Of a DNA stretch of 64,000 nucleotides, positions 55,331 through 64,000 are shown in pieces (position 1 is the first letter of the stretch; every line of letters starts with the position of its first letter). The notes beneath the pieces were generated by a model. It was given only the letters and a program-made list of their open reading frames with translations, did no database searches and was not told where the DNA came from. The position numbers were made by a program, and so were the translations under genes. The stretch covers positions 1,240,001 to 1,304,000 of the forward strand of contig NZ_CP035730.1 in the NCBI RefSeq assembly GCF_012222305.1, read 5' to 3'. Origin of the DNA: Sulfolobus sp. S-194 (lineage in GTDB: Archaea > Thermoproteota > Thermoprotei_A > Sulfolobales > Sulfolobaceae).

Positions 55331-55778
55331 TGATAAAATCTACATTTACATCTTGCTAGTGCTTTACGTTTACGGACCCATGTCGTTTACCGATTTATAC
55401 TATAAACTGGATTCGTTCGAAATCAAGACTACTAAAGGTAATTTGCAACACCACTTAAACAAGTTGAAAGAGGAGGGGCTTGTGGATAGGAAATACTTGC
55501 CCGCGTTCCTCACGAAAAAGAAAGTGGTTTACAAGATAACCGATAAGGGGGTTCAAAATTTAATTGATCTAGTTCATGAAATGAAGAGGATTGAAAGTCT
55601 TATTAATAATCGGGCAGATGATTATAAGACAATTTACTTTCCCGATGAAGAGTTGTGGGAGAGGATGCTGAAGGAGGCTGAGGATAGGAAAATTAGTATT
55701 TACCAATTGTTGAAGGAGGCTTTTGAACATTATATGAAAAGCAAATCCAGTGCGAATGAACGTGTGAAAGAGAGTTGA
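55317..55778 (+). CDS. winged-helix transcription regulator (locus 2)
   Basis: 153 residues: LLVLYVYGPMSFTDLYYKL, TTKGNLQHHLNKLKEEGLV (recognition helix) and a wing KKVVYKITDKG, plus a C-terminal ~50-residue helical extension. Overlaps the membrane gene by 14 bases. Best candidate to read AGTTTGT-N3-ACAAACT. Compare 37470-37811. Confidence 0.78.
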   Translation: MMSNNDKIYIYILLVLYVYGPMSFTDLYYKLDSFEIKTTKGNLQHHLNKLKEEGLVDRKYLPAFLTKKKVVYKITDKGVQNLIDLVHEMKRIESLINNRADDYKTIYFPDEELWERMLKEAEDRKISIYQLLKEAFEHYMKSKSSANERVKES

Positions 55779-55849
55779 TCAAAGCGTGAAAACCGAGGGG
55801 GAGGGTGGGAGAGAAAAAAGGAAGGAATGTTTTACTATACTAATACAGT

Positions 55850-56040
55850 CTAACGTCGGACTGCAATACGTTGGGGAAAACCTATATAGGTTTTATTAGC
55901 CAGGGAGAGTAATACTCCTCGGCTGAGAAAACACGGTCGACCTAGAAATTGAAGTGAAATCTTCGGACGAGGGCGTGACACACCCCTACCATCGGACCGA
56001 ACATTGTGGAAAAATCCACCGATATAGGTGTGATAAAGAG
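55850..56040 (+). ncRNA. candidate bridge RNA of the IS110 element
   Basis: The 190 bases before the transposase frame contain several short stem-loops: AACCTATATAGGTT, AGCC-N-GGGAGAG-TAATA-CTCCT-N-GGCT, GGTCGACC and GAAG-TGAAAT-CTTC. In IS110 elements (IS621 type) the 5' non-coding end gives a structured RNA that pairs with target and donor DNA. Location and structure agree; the guide loops are not assigned. Confidence 0.55.
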
Positions 56041-56045
56041 GTAGG

Positions 56046-56999
56046 GGTAATTGGAATAGACGTATCAAAAGATCACCTAATTACAAGCAGGGGGAGGGTG
56101 AGAAAATATGAGAACAACAAAGAGGGATACGAAGAGATACTTGAAATGAAACCCTGTACAATAGTCCTAGAGCCAACTGGAGTATACTCAACAAGACCTT
56201 GCCAATACTTCAAGGGATAAGAGTACTACAAGTTAGTCCAAACGTGTTATCAAGGGAAAAGGAGTTTAGGGGAAAGAAAACAGATTTTTACGATGCTGAA
56301 AAATTAGAAAACATGGTTGATAAGGCAAAGGAGTACGAGTATAACCCCTTAAGAGAACTAGTAACACTTTACCTCTTCCTCAAGGACATAGAAGTAAAGT
56401 ACAGGAACAGGCTAAAGAGGGCACTATTCCTAGTAAGCGACAACAACAAGATAAGCAAGGAAAGGTTAGAAAAACTCGCAAAAGGAGATTTTACACAAGA
56501 AGAACTATACCAACTAGAATACACACCAATAGTAGTTGAAGAAATCAAAGTCCTAGCAAAAACACTCCTAGAAACGCAAGAGAAATTGAAAGAAGTTAGG
56601 AGGATGATCGAGGAACAAGTACCGGATAATCACGTTTTATTAACAATCCCGGGAATTGGGAGGCTTGCAGCTGGTATTATTATTGGTATTGTTGGTGATA
56701 TTAGGCGTTTTCCTAAACCAGAATCATTTGTTGCTTATTGTGGTTTAGATCCCGTAGTTGAGAGGAGCGGGAAGGCTGTGGTAAGTAAGGGTATTTCGAA
56801 GAGGGGTAATAAGTACTTGCGTAGTTTGCTTTACTTCTTGGCAGGGAGGAATTATTCTAGGAATCCTACTTTGCTGAAGTTTTATGAAGCACACAAGGAT
56901 AGGCTTCACGGTAGGAAGTTGTACACTGCTTTGGCTAGGAAGTTGGCTAGGATTGTATGGAGTGTTTGGTATAATAATAGGCCTTATGAGCCTAAATAG
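56046..56999 (+). pseudogene. IS110 transposase, frameshifted
   Basis: Starts near GVIGIDVSKDHL (first Asp of DEDD), then VLEPTGVYS (Glu). The frame breaks near 56199-56220 and continues in the next frame as ILQGIRVLQVSPNV...KKTDFYDAEKL (two Asp), then IPGIGRLAAG, YCGLDPVVERSGK, VSKGISKRGNKYLRSLLYF (nucleophilic Ser region) to the stop at 56999. About 320 residues when joined. One base indel separates it from an intact gene. Confidence 0.82.
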
Positions 57000-57091
57000 G
57001 TGAATCCCTCCCCCGAATCGCCACGTGGGTTGAAAGGACTCACGTGGCAATCTTAGTTGACACTATGCTTGAAGTTTGACCGAAAGGTTTA

Positions 57092-57337
57092 TTACTGAAC
57101 GCCCTCGTCTTTCTCAGCCCTTTTAGCGATCACGTGCAAAAGCTTGTAGACTTTGACTCCTTCCTCCTTTAAGGTTTTTATAAGGTTTTCGAACTCCCTC
57201 CTTGATTTGGAATAATTAAATCTCCTACGGTAAAGGAAGGTTTTGGGGTCTATAAGTGCTAAATATACTTCTAACCCGGGCTTATGTAAGGCTACTCCCC
57301 TAAGCCTCTCCCATTCGGCGTTTGCTATACCTCTCAT
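57092..57337 (-). pseudogene. arginine deiminase/amidinotransferase-like gene, truncated by IS110
   Basis: 81 codons. AEWERLRGVALHKPGLEVYL ... YSKSRREFENLIKTLKEEGVKVYKLLHVI is the N-terminus of the ADI/amidinotransferase family. The frame ends in DEGVQ-stop exactly at the IS110 end; the catalytic part (His, Cys) is gone. No downstream half is found beyond the IS, so a deletion went with the insertion. Confidence 0.7.
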
Positions 57338-57491
57338 TTATTGTTTTTAAAGTTTATAACGTAAAAACGCTTATCCAGATAAATAGTGGTATTTAAATTC
57401 ACGGCCGATCTCCCATTTCTCAAGCTTTGTCATAATTCAAATCCTCATTAAGTTTTTAAAATAGCCCAAATAAATGTTCTTAATTGTATAA

Positions 57492-57885
57492 TATAATACT
57501 GTATTTGTTGATCTAGGTAATACCTTAGTTGGCTTTAGACTGGCGTTCTACGAGAGAGTGTATAACGTTCTTAAGGACTTAGGTTATGATATTGATTTAA
57601 GGAAAGTTTTTAGGGCTTTTGTTAAGGCTATGTCTTTAAATAATTTCCCTAACGAGAACGGGCATAATCCTGTGGACTTTAAGGAGTTTCTTTACCTACT
57701 CGGGTTATATCCAAAAGAAGAGTTAGTCAAGGCTTTAAAGAAAGCGGAAATAAGGGATGGTGAAGCTTTCATTTACGATAGAGTTTCTTGAAACGTTAAA
57801 GGCTAATGGAATTAAAACTGTACTTATAAGTAATGCCTCTCCTAAGACAAGGACTTTGCTTAAAGAGCTTACAATAGATTGTTGA
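57492..57885 (+). pseudogene. HAD-superfamily hydrolase, broken
   Basis: [12 protein letters not shown] (motif I region) and [12 protein letters not shown] cap helices are in frame from 57492 without a clear start codon. The frame fails at GATAGAGTTTCTTGA (about 57780) and continues in another frame as [26 protein letters not shown] (motif II Ser/Asn), then stops at 57885. The second half is absent. Confidence 0.7.
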
Positions 57886-58220
57886 ATAGGTAATTCCAAT
57901 AAGGAACAAGAGAATAACTAATTAGATTAATAGTATGTTAAAATACAAGGACAAGAATTTATACAAAATTATGAAAATCTAATGAAGTCTAAATATATAA
58001 TACGTATCCCAATTTACAACAATAATTAAATTTGAAAATATTATTTTATAAGATATAATAGGAAAATTATTTTTTAATATTATATTAAATCTCTTGAAGA
58101 ATGAAATAAAACCCATTTTCAATTTATATTTGATAATAGTAATTAATGTCTTCATTAATATTTCTTATTACTTATAAATGGAGATTCAATATCTGTAATA
58201 ATTCTTAATATTTTAAAATG
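57886..58220. other. intergenic region
   Basis: About 335 very A+T-rich bases with no recognisable feature. Confidence 0.5.
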
Positions 58221-58661
58221 CTATGTTTTTTCCCAACCAAATTCACTGTATACTTGTCCTTTTAATAATCCTAAGTCAATTGCTTGTCTTACATAAGGAA
58301 CTAAATTTTCTGGAAGTTTGCTAAGCTCAAACCATCTTAAAGCTTCAGCCTTATTAGGTTCTTTAATTGTGGGTTCACCTATCCACTTAGTTGCTTTAAA
58401 GAAAAAGTCTACTCTCTCTTGGTTTTCAAATCTATGCATTACATGAACAAGTACTAAATCCTCACGCCTAAGTTTAATTCCAGCTTCTTCCATAGCTTCT
58501 CTTATCATTGCATTTGTGGCAGATTCTCTAGCTTCAACGTGGCCAGCTATAACACTCCACCAACCATCCATATACCCTGTATTCTTCCTTAATTGCAAAA
58601 GAATTTTACCTTCTTTTAAAAGAAAAAGATGAACCGAAAGTATCTGAGGATGTCTATTCAT
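58221..58661 (-). CDS. NUDIX hydrolase
   Basis: 146 residues. The NUDIX box is complete: GHVEARESATNAMIREAMEEAG (G-x5-E-x7-REU-xEE-xGU; REAMEEAG carries the metal-binding Glu). It probably cleans up modified nucleotides or similar pyrophosphates; substrate unknown. Single-gene unit. Confidence 0.9.
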   Translation of the reverse strand: MNRHPQILSVHLFLLKEGKILLQLRKNTGYMDGWWSVIAGHVEARESATNAMIREAMEEAGIKLRREDLVLVHVMHRFENQERVDFFFKATKWIGEPTIKEPNKAEALRWFELSKLPENLVPYVRQAIDLGLLKGQVYSEFGWEKT

Positions 58662-58936
58662 AGGAACATGATATTAGCTAAAAATAAAAACTTAATTTAA
58701 ATCAAGTCCTATAATACCAAGATTATAATTATTAAGATTAATTTTAGAAATTAACAGATATATATTATACAGTAAAATTAATAATATTACTAATTTATAA
58801 TTTAATTCATTATATAAAATAGATAAAAGAAAGAAATAAATCATAGAAAATTATGACAAAGATTAACAGAGTTTAATATAACATGAATATCTTTTTCAAT
58901 CTAAAGTATAAAAACTTACCTTAATAGATTTATAGC

Positions 58937-60078
58937 ATGACAGTACTAGATAAAATTCTATTATTAGAAACCTTAGATCTTGATGATAAAGTCAAAAATT
59001 ATTTTAAAGATAGAATTAAACAAGTTTTTTATATGTGACTGATAACTGTAATTTATTATGTGAGCATTGTATTTACAAACCGAATATAATAAGTGGAAAA
59101 TTACATAAAAGAGAGATTCCCTTAGAAACAGCATTAAGACTAATTTATACCTTTAAAAAACTTGGCGCAATAAAATTATCAATACTGGGAGGAGAACCCA
59201 CTCTATATGGAATTACTAATGAATGGAGAGATCTACTGACATTAATTTATGCAGCTAAAAAAGTATATAATTATAAATACATTAGAATAGTTACTAATGG
59301 ACTTTTAATAAATAAACTACTTGATAAAGAAGAATTTAAACTTCTTGATGAAATTAGCTTTAGTATTGATGGACCTACACCAGAAATTCATGATAAACTT
59401 AGGGGAAGAGGCACATTTAAAATATCAATTAATAATTTAATACAATCGATTAAAAAAGGTTATAATGTTAACATCACTACTACAGTTACAAAGTATTTAA
59501 TACCATCAGATGGGAGTGAAAAGTGGACTTTAGTAGATAGAATGATTAGATTTGCAGAAGAGCTAGAAGTGAGTAGAATAAACTTCCACGTAATATTTAA
59601 GATGGGAACAGAAGTTGATGCTTGGGATCAGCATGTTGCAATAGATCCATATGATTGGATAGAAATATACAAATATATTACAACTAAAATAGTTAATAAT
59701 GAATATAAAATAAAGGTAAGACTGCCTCAGCACTTTGTAACAAGAGAAGAATTTGAGAAAAACAAGAAGTTTTACGGATACTGTCCAGTTAAAATGGGAG
59801 AAAGAGTTCTTATACATCCTAATGGTGTACTTAGAGTATGTTCAGCGCTTCTTTCTTCAATTCACCACATAGCTAATTACAATGATAAGAAAATTACTTG
59901 GGAAGACTACCAGAACGAAACGGTGAATCACAAGATGAATGAATACACTCCTTGTACTAATCAAATCAACTTGTATTTTGATAACTATGTCCCACTTTGT
60001 TTCTCATTTAAACCAGACCAAGATGAAATAGTATGGAATACATTAAGGCAAGAAAAATCTAACGGTTGGTTAGACTAA
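58937..60078 (+). CDS. radical SAM (SPASM-like) protein, split at a T6 run
   Basis: ATG 58937 has a TATA box (TATAAAAA, 58907-58914) 30 bases upstream, so it is a convincing leaderless start. The frame reads ...KDRIKQVFYM and stops at TGA 59036. The main frame starts with VTDNCNLLCEHC, the radical SAM CxxxCxxC. A -1 shift at GTTTTTTATATG gives QVFLYVTDNCNLLC without loss. The C-terminal half has further Cys (GYCPV, RVCSA, YTPCT, PLCFS) as in SPASM maturases. About 381 residues joined. It is 1 base from the MFS gene. Confidence 0.8.
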
Positions 60079-60446
60079 TGAAAGATAAAACCATTTTATT
60101 GTTTTATTTATCACTATTTTTTTCTCGCTTTATTTATAATTTCTTTTATACTACCTCTCCAATATTGGCAAAAGTATATTATGGCATTACAGACTTCAGT
60201 TTAGTTGAAGTTTACCTATATGCCTTTTCTCTCATAGGTACACTCGTCTCTTTCTTTTTATTCAAGAAGTTAGTCTTTCGCCTAGCTACATTTTTTGTTA
60301 TTATCTCTATAGTCTTTATAATAATTATAAAAAATTCTTTGTTGTTTTATCTATCTAATGCTATGGCTGGATTCTCTTTCGGGATTATAATAACCTATAT
60401 GCTGACAATAGCATCATTTTATGGAGAAAGGTATCTCTATCTTTAT

Positions 60447-61645
60447 TAGCAGTTATTCTAATTTCCCTTGGTAATACAAAGTTCACGGTATTATCGATAA
60501 AGTTTTTAATTTCGCATCTGGTTGATTAAAAACTGTGAAGTCCGAGAAAAAGCTCGACATTGCGAGGAGTGAGTTCATCAAGTCCTTCAATTCCTTAGTC
60601 GGAATACTGAGAATGAACGGGTTAAGCAGGAAAGTATCACTAGGTTTAACACTCATGGCCTTGATAGGAGGGAGGGCAAGCATCAGAAACACATCCATCA
60701 CATTCGGATTAAACTACGCCAACCTACTAAAAGCACTAGAGGACTTAGAGAACACATGGAGAGACTACCTCGAGACGTTAAGAAAAGTGATAGTTGGGCC
60801 CGTGGTAGTAATAATTGATGATACCTTCGACCACAAACCCTATTCCAGAATAGAGGGCATAGCAAGCAAGCATGGTAACTACTTCGCATGGTGCTCCACA
60901 CACAAGAGATTCGAACCAGGCATACAAGTCCTCACAATAGCCTTATACGACTTAGCCACGGGAAAAAGCCACTTAGTCGGCGCATTCCCCTACGCAACAA
61001 GAAAGATGTGGGAGAGCGGGATGGTGAGTGAATTCAAGACCAAGATCGAGATGGCTGCGGAAATTATCGAGACCCTCAAAGGACTATTCCCCGTATGTAG
61101 GGTTGTTTTCGACTCTTGGTATTGGTCTGAGAAGTTGGTGGGGGGTGGTGTGGTTTCTGAGTTGAAGTCTAATAGGAGGCTTCTAAGGGTTAGGCCTTTG
61201 GAGGGGACGTTGGGGGTGGAGGGGCACCCCCACGTCGGAGATCTCCCTCCTGGGTCTTACTTGGCTGATTTGACCCTAGGAGACCAAGTTATTACTATAA
61301 AGTTGTTAATACTGGTATATAAAGATAATAGGCTGAACTTGTACACTACTGACCTTAACTTGAGGGATGAGGAGATAGAGAGGACTTGGAAGATCAGGTG
61401 GGAGATAGAGAAGTTGCATAGGGACGTGAAGGCCTTGGACATGCAGGACTCCTCCTTCCTCAAGAGGCAAAGGTTTCACGGTTACCTGCTCCTCTTCGTG
61501 ATGGTGGTTAACACGGTTAGGGATTTGATTAGTTCCCTTAACTTGAGGAGTGTGGAGGAGTTTCTCCGGTTCGTTGAAATTCGTTTAGGGGGTGCTCTTG
61601 GTTTGATGAAAATGTTTAAGCTACGTTAAAGTAGAACAACTGCTA
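60447..61645 (+). mobile_element. complete IS (1199 bp), IS4-like
   Basis: Ends TAGCAGTTATTCTAATTT (left) and, on the minus strand, TAGCAGTTGTTCTACTTT (right). Target duplications CTTTAT at 60441-60446 and 61646-61651. One intact transposase gene. Clearly richer in G+C than the host gene. Confidence 0.92.
60535..61629 (+). CDS. DDE transposase (IS4/IS701-like)
   Basis: 364 residues, intact. VVVIIDDTFDHKP (first Asp), VVFDSWYWSEKL (second Asp) and WKIRWEIEKLHRDVK (Glu) form the DDE triad in the IS4/IS701 arrangement (YREK-like region is RWEIEKLHRD). Probably active. Confidence 0.88.
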   Translation: MKSEKKLDIARSEFIKSFNSLVGILRMNGLSRKVSLGLTLMALIGGRASIRNTSITFGLNYANLLKALEDLENTWRDYLETLRKVIVGPVVVIIDDTFDHKPYSRIEGIASKHGNYFAWCSTHKRFEPGIQVLTIALYDLATGKSHLVGAFPYATRKMWESGMVSEFKTKIEMAAEIIETLKGLFPVCRVVFDSWYWSEKLVGGGVVSELKSNRRLLRVRPLEGTLGVEGHPHVGDLPPGSYLADLTLGDQVITIKLLILVYKDNRLNLYTTDLNLRDEEIERTWKIRWEIEKLHRDVKALDMQDSSFLKRQRFHGYLLLFVMVVNTVRDLISSLNLRSVEEFLRFVEIRLGGALGLMKMFKLR

Positions 61646-62442
61646 CTTTATTCTTTAGTCCTAGGTATTTCAACTATCGTTCAACCAGTAGTTCAAACAT
61701 TAATAATGCTTTTCATAGGCTTTGAACTTCTCTTTATCTTCTATCTGGCATTATCTCTAGTCCTTTTTATTTACAGCTTAATACAAGGAATGAAAGATAA
61801 AAAGGAAATATTTAATCTAAAATTAAAAGTTAATTATGGAATTATTATATCAATTTTAATCACGATCTCTTACGTCACTGGATTTACTGTTATCTCTACA
61901 TTCTTACCAGTTTACCTCATTATTAAACACTTCAGCGCTGGAATTGCTTACTCTATTTTTATCTCATTTTTCACATCCACTGTAATATCAAGAACTTTAC
62001 TTAGTACCGTAAAAATCAAGAATCTTGATACTCTTTCTTCGCTTTCTATCATTTTAACAATATTAGGCTTTGTAATGCTTTTTGAACAAACTTATATTAT
62101 AGATATTGCAGCAACATTTATACTCGGTATTTCTCATGGTATTATTTATCCCTTAGCTTCGGTTTATATAACCAGGTATTCTACCGCTAATGAGAGAAAT
62201 TCATACATGAGTCTTTATTTACTCTTTAGAGAACTTTCTTTCTCTTTAATAATTTTTCTCTTTTCTTTTATAAATTTAGGAACGCAACTAATAGTATCAA
62301 TTATCCTTAATCTTATTACCTTGTTAATTCTCTTATTTCTTAGATATTTGATATTTTAATTACTACTTATAATAGATATGATTAAGATTAGATAAATTAA
62401 GTAAAGACGAAAAGGAGAAAGAATAGTATAAAAATCGGATAG

Positions 62443-63565
62443 CATTTATCGGTAGACCCCAAAATCACCCCCTTGAAAATAAGTCTAATGCATAAAAAAG
62501 TGATTTTAGAGCATTAAATGAATATTCGTAAAAATAATTAATATTATCAAATAAAAATAATAGAATTAAGAATAAGCGAAAGTCTTCCCTAGACATCTTA
62601 ACAAACATGAACAACATGTAAATAAGTATAGCCAGAACGAAGACGAACAAGCGAAAAACCCAACTCCTAGAAGACGTGAAAATCAAGAAAGACTTAACCA
62701 ACCTAAAGCCTCAATAGGAGTCCTAACCTCATTGTACAACCTTGTATTTGGGCAAATCAAGATTAGTCCCCTTAGCAAAATACTCCCTCTTGCCATCCCT
62801 TACCCTATGATGATTAACCTAAAACCTATCCTTCCCCTTACTCCTCGTCCTATATATACCATCAAAATCGTGGTGAACCTTAACGTCACGGGGCACAACA
62901 ACCACAAACTTAAATTGAGACAAGTACTTTAACACGTCAACAGAGTAAAAACCTGCATCAAGCGTTACTAACGCCCAAGGCCAAGACTTGCTCAAGGTCT
63001 TGACAATATCTGCTTTACTCATTCTTTTACTTATGCGTGTTAGGGCTAGTACTAGGGTTTTTCCGTTGATTTGTGTTGTTGTGTAGTTCCATGCGTAGCC
63101 TTGTTTTGATCCTCCTATTCCTTCTACTGGTTTCCCGTAGTATTCTATTGATGTCCAATCTATTGAAATTTTTATTAGCCTATGTTTTTAATTCGTTTTT
63201 TAGTTTTTTTATTGAGAGTTTTTTATTTTCTCTGTCATCTTGTTTATTATTGTTTGTTCTACGTAGTTTCTTGCTGTTTGCCGTTGTGCTTTTTTGTCTT
63301 GTTTTCTATTGAGTCTCTTGTTATTGCTGCTGAGATTATTACTTGTTTTACTTGTTCTGCTTTTCTTCCTTTGAAGTTCAAGATGGAGGATAATTTATTT
63401 TTGACTTGGTTGGGAGGGCTCGGTGTTATCACGTTGTATCTCCCACTAGTAATACCGGCTCTCCCAACCTTAAATTTTTACTATTAGTTTCAAATTTTCT
63501 ATTATCATTTAAGTAATTCGCTGAGATAATTTTTGTAAGACGATTTTGGGGTTTACCGATAAATG
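62443..63565 (-). mobile_element. decayed IS (1123 bp)
   Basis: Terminal repeats CATTTATCGGTAGACCCCAAAAT (left) and, on the minus strand, CATTTATCGGTAAACCCCAAAAT (right). No clear target duplication. Transposase frames are broken. A solo end of the same element lies at 44091-44107 and perhaps near 11352-11372. Confidence 0.85.
62465..63480 (-). pseudogene. transposase remnant of the 1123-bp IS
   Basis: Minus-strand frames: ISIDWTSIEYYGKPVEGIGG (first Asp), then LVTLDAGFYSVDVLKYLSQF (second Asp), VVPRDVKVHHDF, KYKVVQ and a C-terminal hydrophobic part WVFRLFVFVLAILIYMLFMF. Several stops and shifts separate them. DDE type as in ISC1225-like elements; family assignment tentative. Confidence 0.65.
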
Positions 63566-64000
63566 TCTCTCCATGGTTTTTAATTTCATTTTGTTATCTT
63601 TTTAATATCGTATAAAGTCTTAGTTTACGACTCCCTATTAGCTTGCGAGAAGTTTAGGACTCCGCTGTGATCGTAGATCGCCTATCTCATTTAGGTTAGG
63701 GAACATGAATTCTTACATCGACTAGCTGAAGCCCGTCATGTTTAATATTAGATTATAAATATTTATGCTCAATTCTGTAATAGAAAAGGATTGATCAAGT
63801 TTACAAAAAAAGTGGAATTATATATTCAAAATTATTTTACCATTTTCTACGGCACTGGAGAGCCAGGTATCTGTGAAGGATAGAAGAGTAGATTATTTAA
63901 CAAAACCGCTGTCCACACTCAGCGTTAACTAAGTATTCTATTTAACACCAAATATCTATGAAAAGTTGGTATTAATTATACGGCAAAATATTGCTAGTTA
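63566..64000. other. intergenic region with a G+C-rich, RNA-like island
   Basis: 435 bases. From about 63628 to 63750 the base composition rises sharply and the sequence GAATTC...ACTAGCTGAAGCCCGTCATG resembles the conserved right end (omega-RNA-like) of IS200/IS605 elements, without a tnpB gene in the window. The rest is A+T-rich and featureless. Confidence 0.4.

Larger units (their letters stand above)
55845..57101 (+). mobile_element. IS110-family element (about 1.26 kb)
   Basis: Non-coding leader, transposase and a 3' hairpin GCCACGTG...CACGTGGC (57020-57048). The right end ...AAACCTTTCGG-type sequence to ACGCCCT near 57101 matches the copy at 49466. No inverted terminal repeats, as expected for IS110. 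The left boundary is approximate. It abuts a truncated arginine-deiminase-like gene. Confidence 0.8.
60078..62359 (+). pseudogene. MFS-type exporter interrupted by an IS
   Basis: Starts at ATG 60078, overlapping the radical SAM stop. Reads six helices to ...SFYGERYLYLY at 60446. The IS sits at 60447-61645. Removing it and one copy of CTTTAT restores the frame exactly: ...YLYLY|SLVLGISTIVQPVVQ..., on to 62359 (about 360 residues, 12 helices). Possibly exports the product of the radical SAM protein. Confidence 0.85.

Noticed and set aside
59035..59038. GTG 59035 as the true start of the radical SAM gene
   Set aside because: It would place the FeS cluster motif at residue 5 without the first beta strand, and a well-placed TATA box points to ATG 58937.
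1..64000. CRISPR array
   Set aside because: No series of equally spaced 24-40 bp repeats is visible on either strand; the recurring ~125-bp units are dispersed MITEs.
1..64000. tRNA or rRNA genes
   Set aside because: I found no TTC-containing T-arm/cloverleaf or rRNA-like G+C-rich blocks. The hairpins noted do not fold as tRNA.

Overview
The window is chromosomal DNA of a thermoacidophilic crenarchaeon of the order Sulfolobales. The evidence is the strongly A+T-rich sequence, TATA boxes about 25-30 bases before start codons (leaderless messages), a thermopsin-family gene, a merR-merH-merA mercury operon, PaREP1-family genes and insertion sequences (IS) of types known from Sulfolobus. I see no rRNA, tRNA or CRISPR array.

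Bases 1-20,000 are mostly metabolic. They hold a probable sugar-acid pathway (FAH-fold hydrolase end, SDR, enolase-superfamily dehydratase), an SDR + thiolase-like + DUF35 operon, a nucleoside hydrolase-BtpA-NCS1 permease operon, two MFS carriers, an acyl-CoA ligase, a class III aminotransferase and an Lrp-type regulator. An IS has cut a DNA-glycosylase remnant, and several ~125-bp MITEs are present. Bases 20,000-35,000 hold a DMT exporter between two inverted MITEs, a thermopsin-like protease, an antitoxin-toxin-antitoxin array, a zinc-ribbon protein, the mer operon and five secreted or pilin-like surface proteins.

The most interesting part is 35,000-56,000. It carries two separate loci for thiazole/oxazole-modified peptides (TOMM), organised like the streptolysin S sag genes. 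Locus 1 has a Ser/Cys-rich precursor (43382-43582), a small winged-helix protein, SagB-like dehydrogenase, SagC-like E1/RRE protein, YcaO (SagD-like), two CPBP membrane proteins (SagE-like) and, nearby, an ABC-2 exporter with a membrane protein/winged-helix pair. Locus 2 has a 41-residue, 9-Cys precursor (48017-48142), an exporter, a SagC-like protein plus membrane protein, and divergently SagB, YcaO (split at a T9 run), a membrane protein and a winged-helix protein. Each locus has its own palindrome: AGTTCA-N6-TGAACT in locus 1, and AGTTTGT-N3-ACAAACT at three promoters in locus 2. The shared operator ties together parts of locus 2 that IS debris has pushed apart.

Bases 46,000-50,500 and 55,800-64,000 are IS-dominated: IS1-type remnants that look like the parents of the MITEs, an ISC1173-like element with clear target duplications, IS110 copies with a structured 5' leader, an IS4-like element that cuts an MFS gene, and a decayed DDE element. 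A radical-SAM maturase-like gene split at a T6 run heads an operon with that broken MFS gene and may be a third peptide-modification system.
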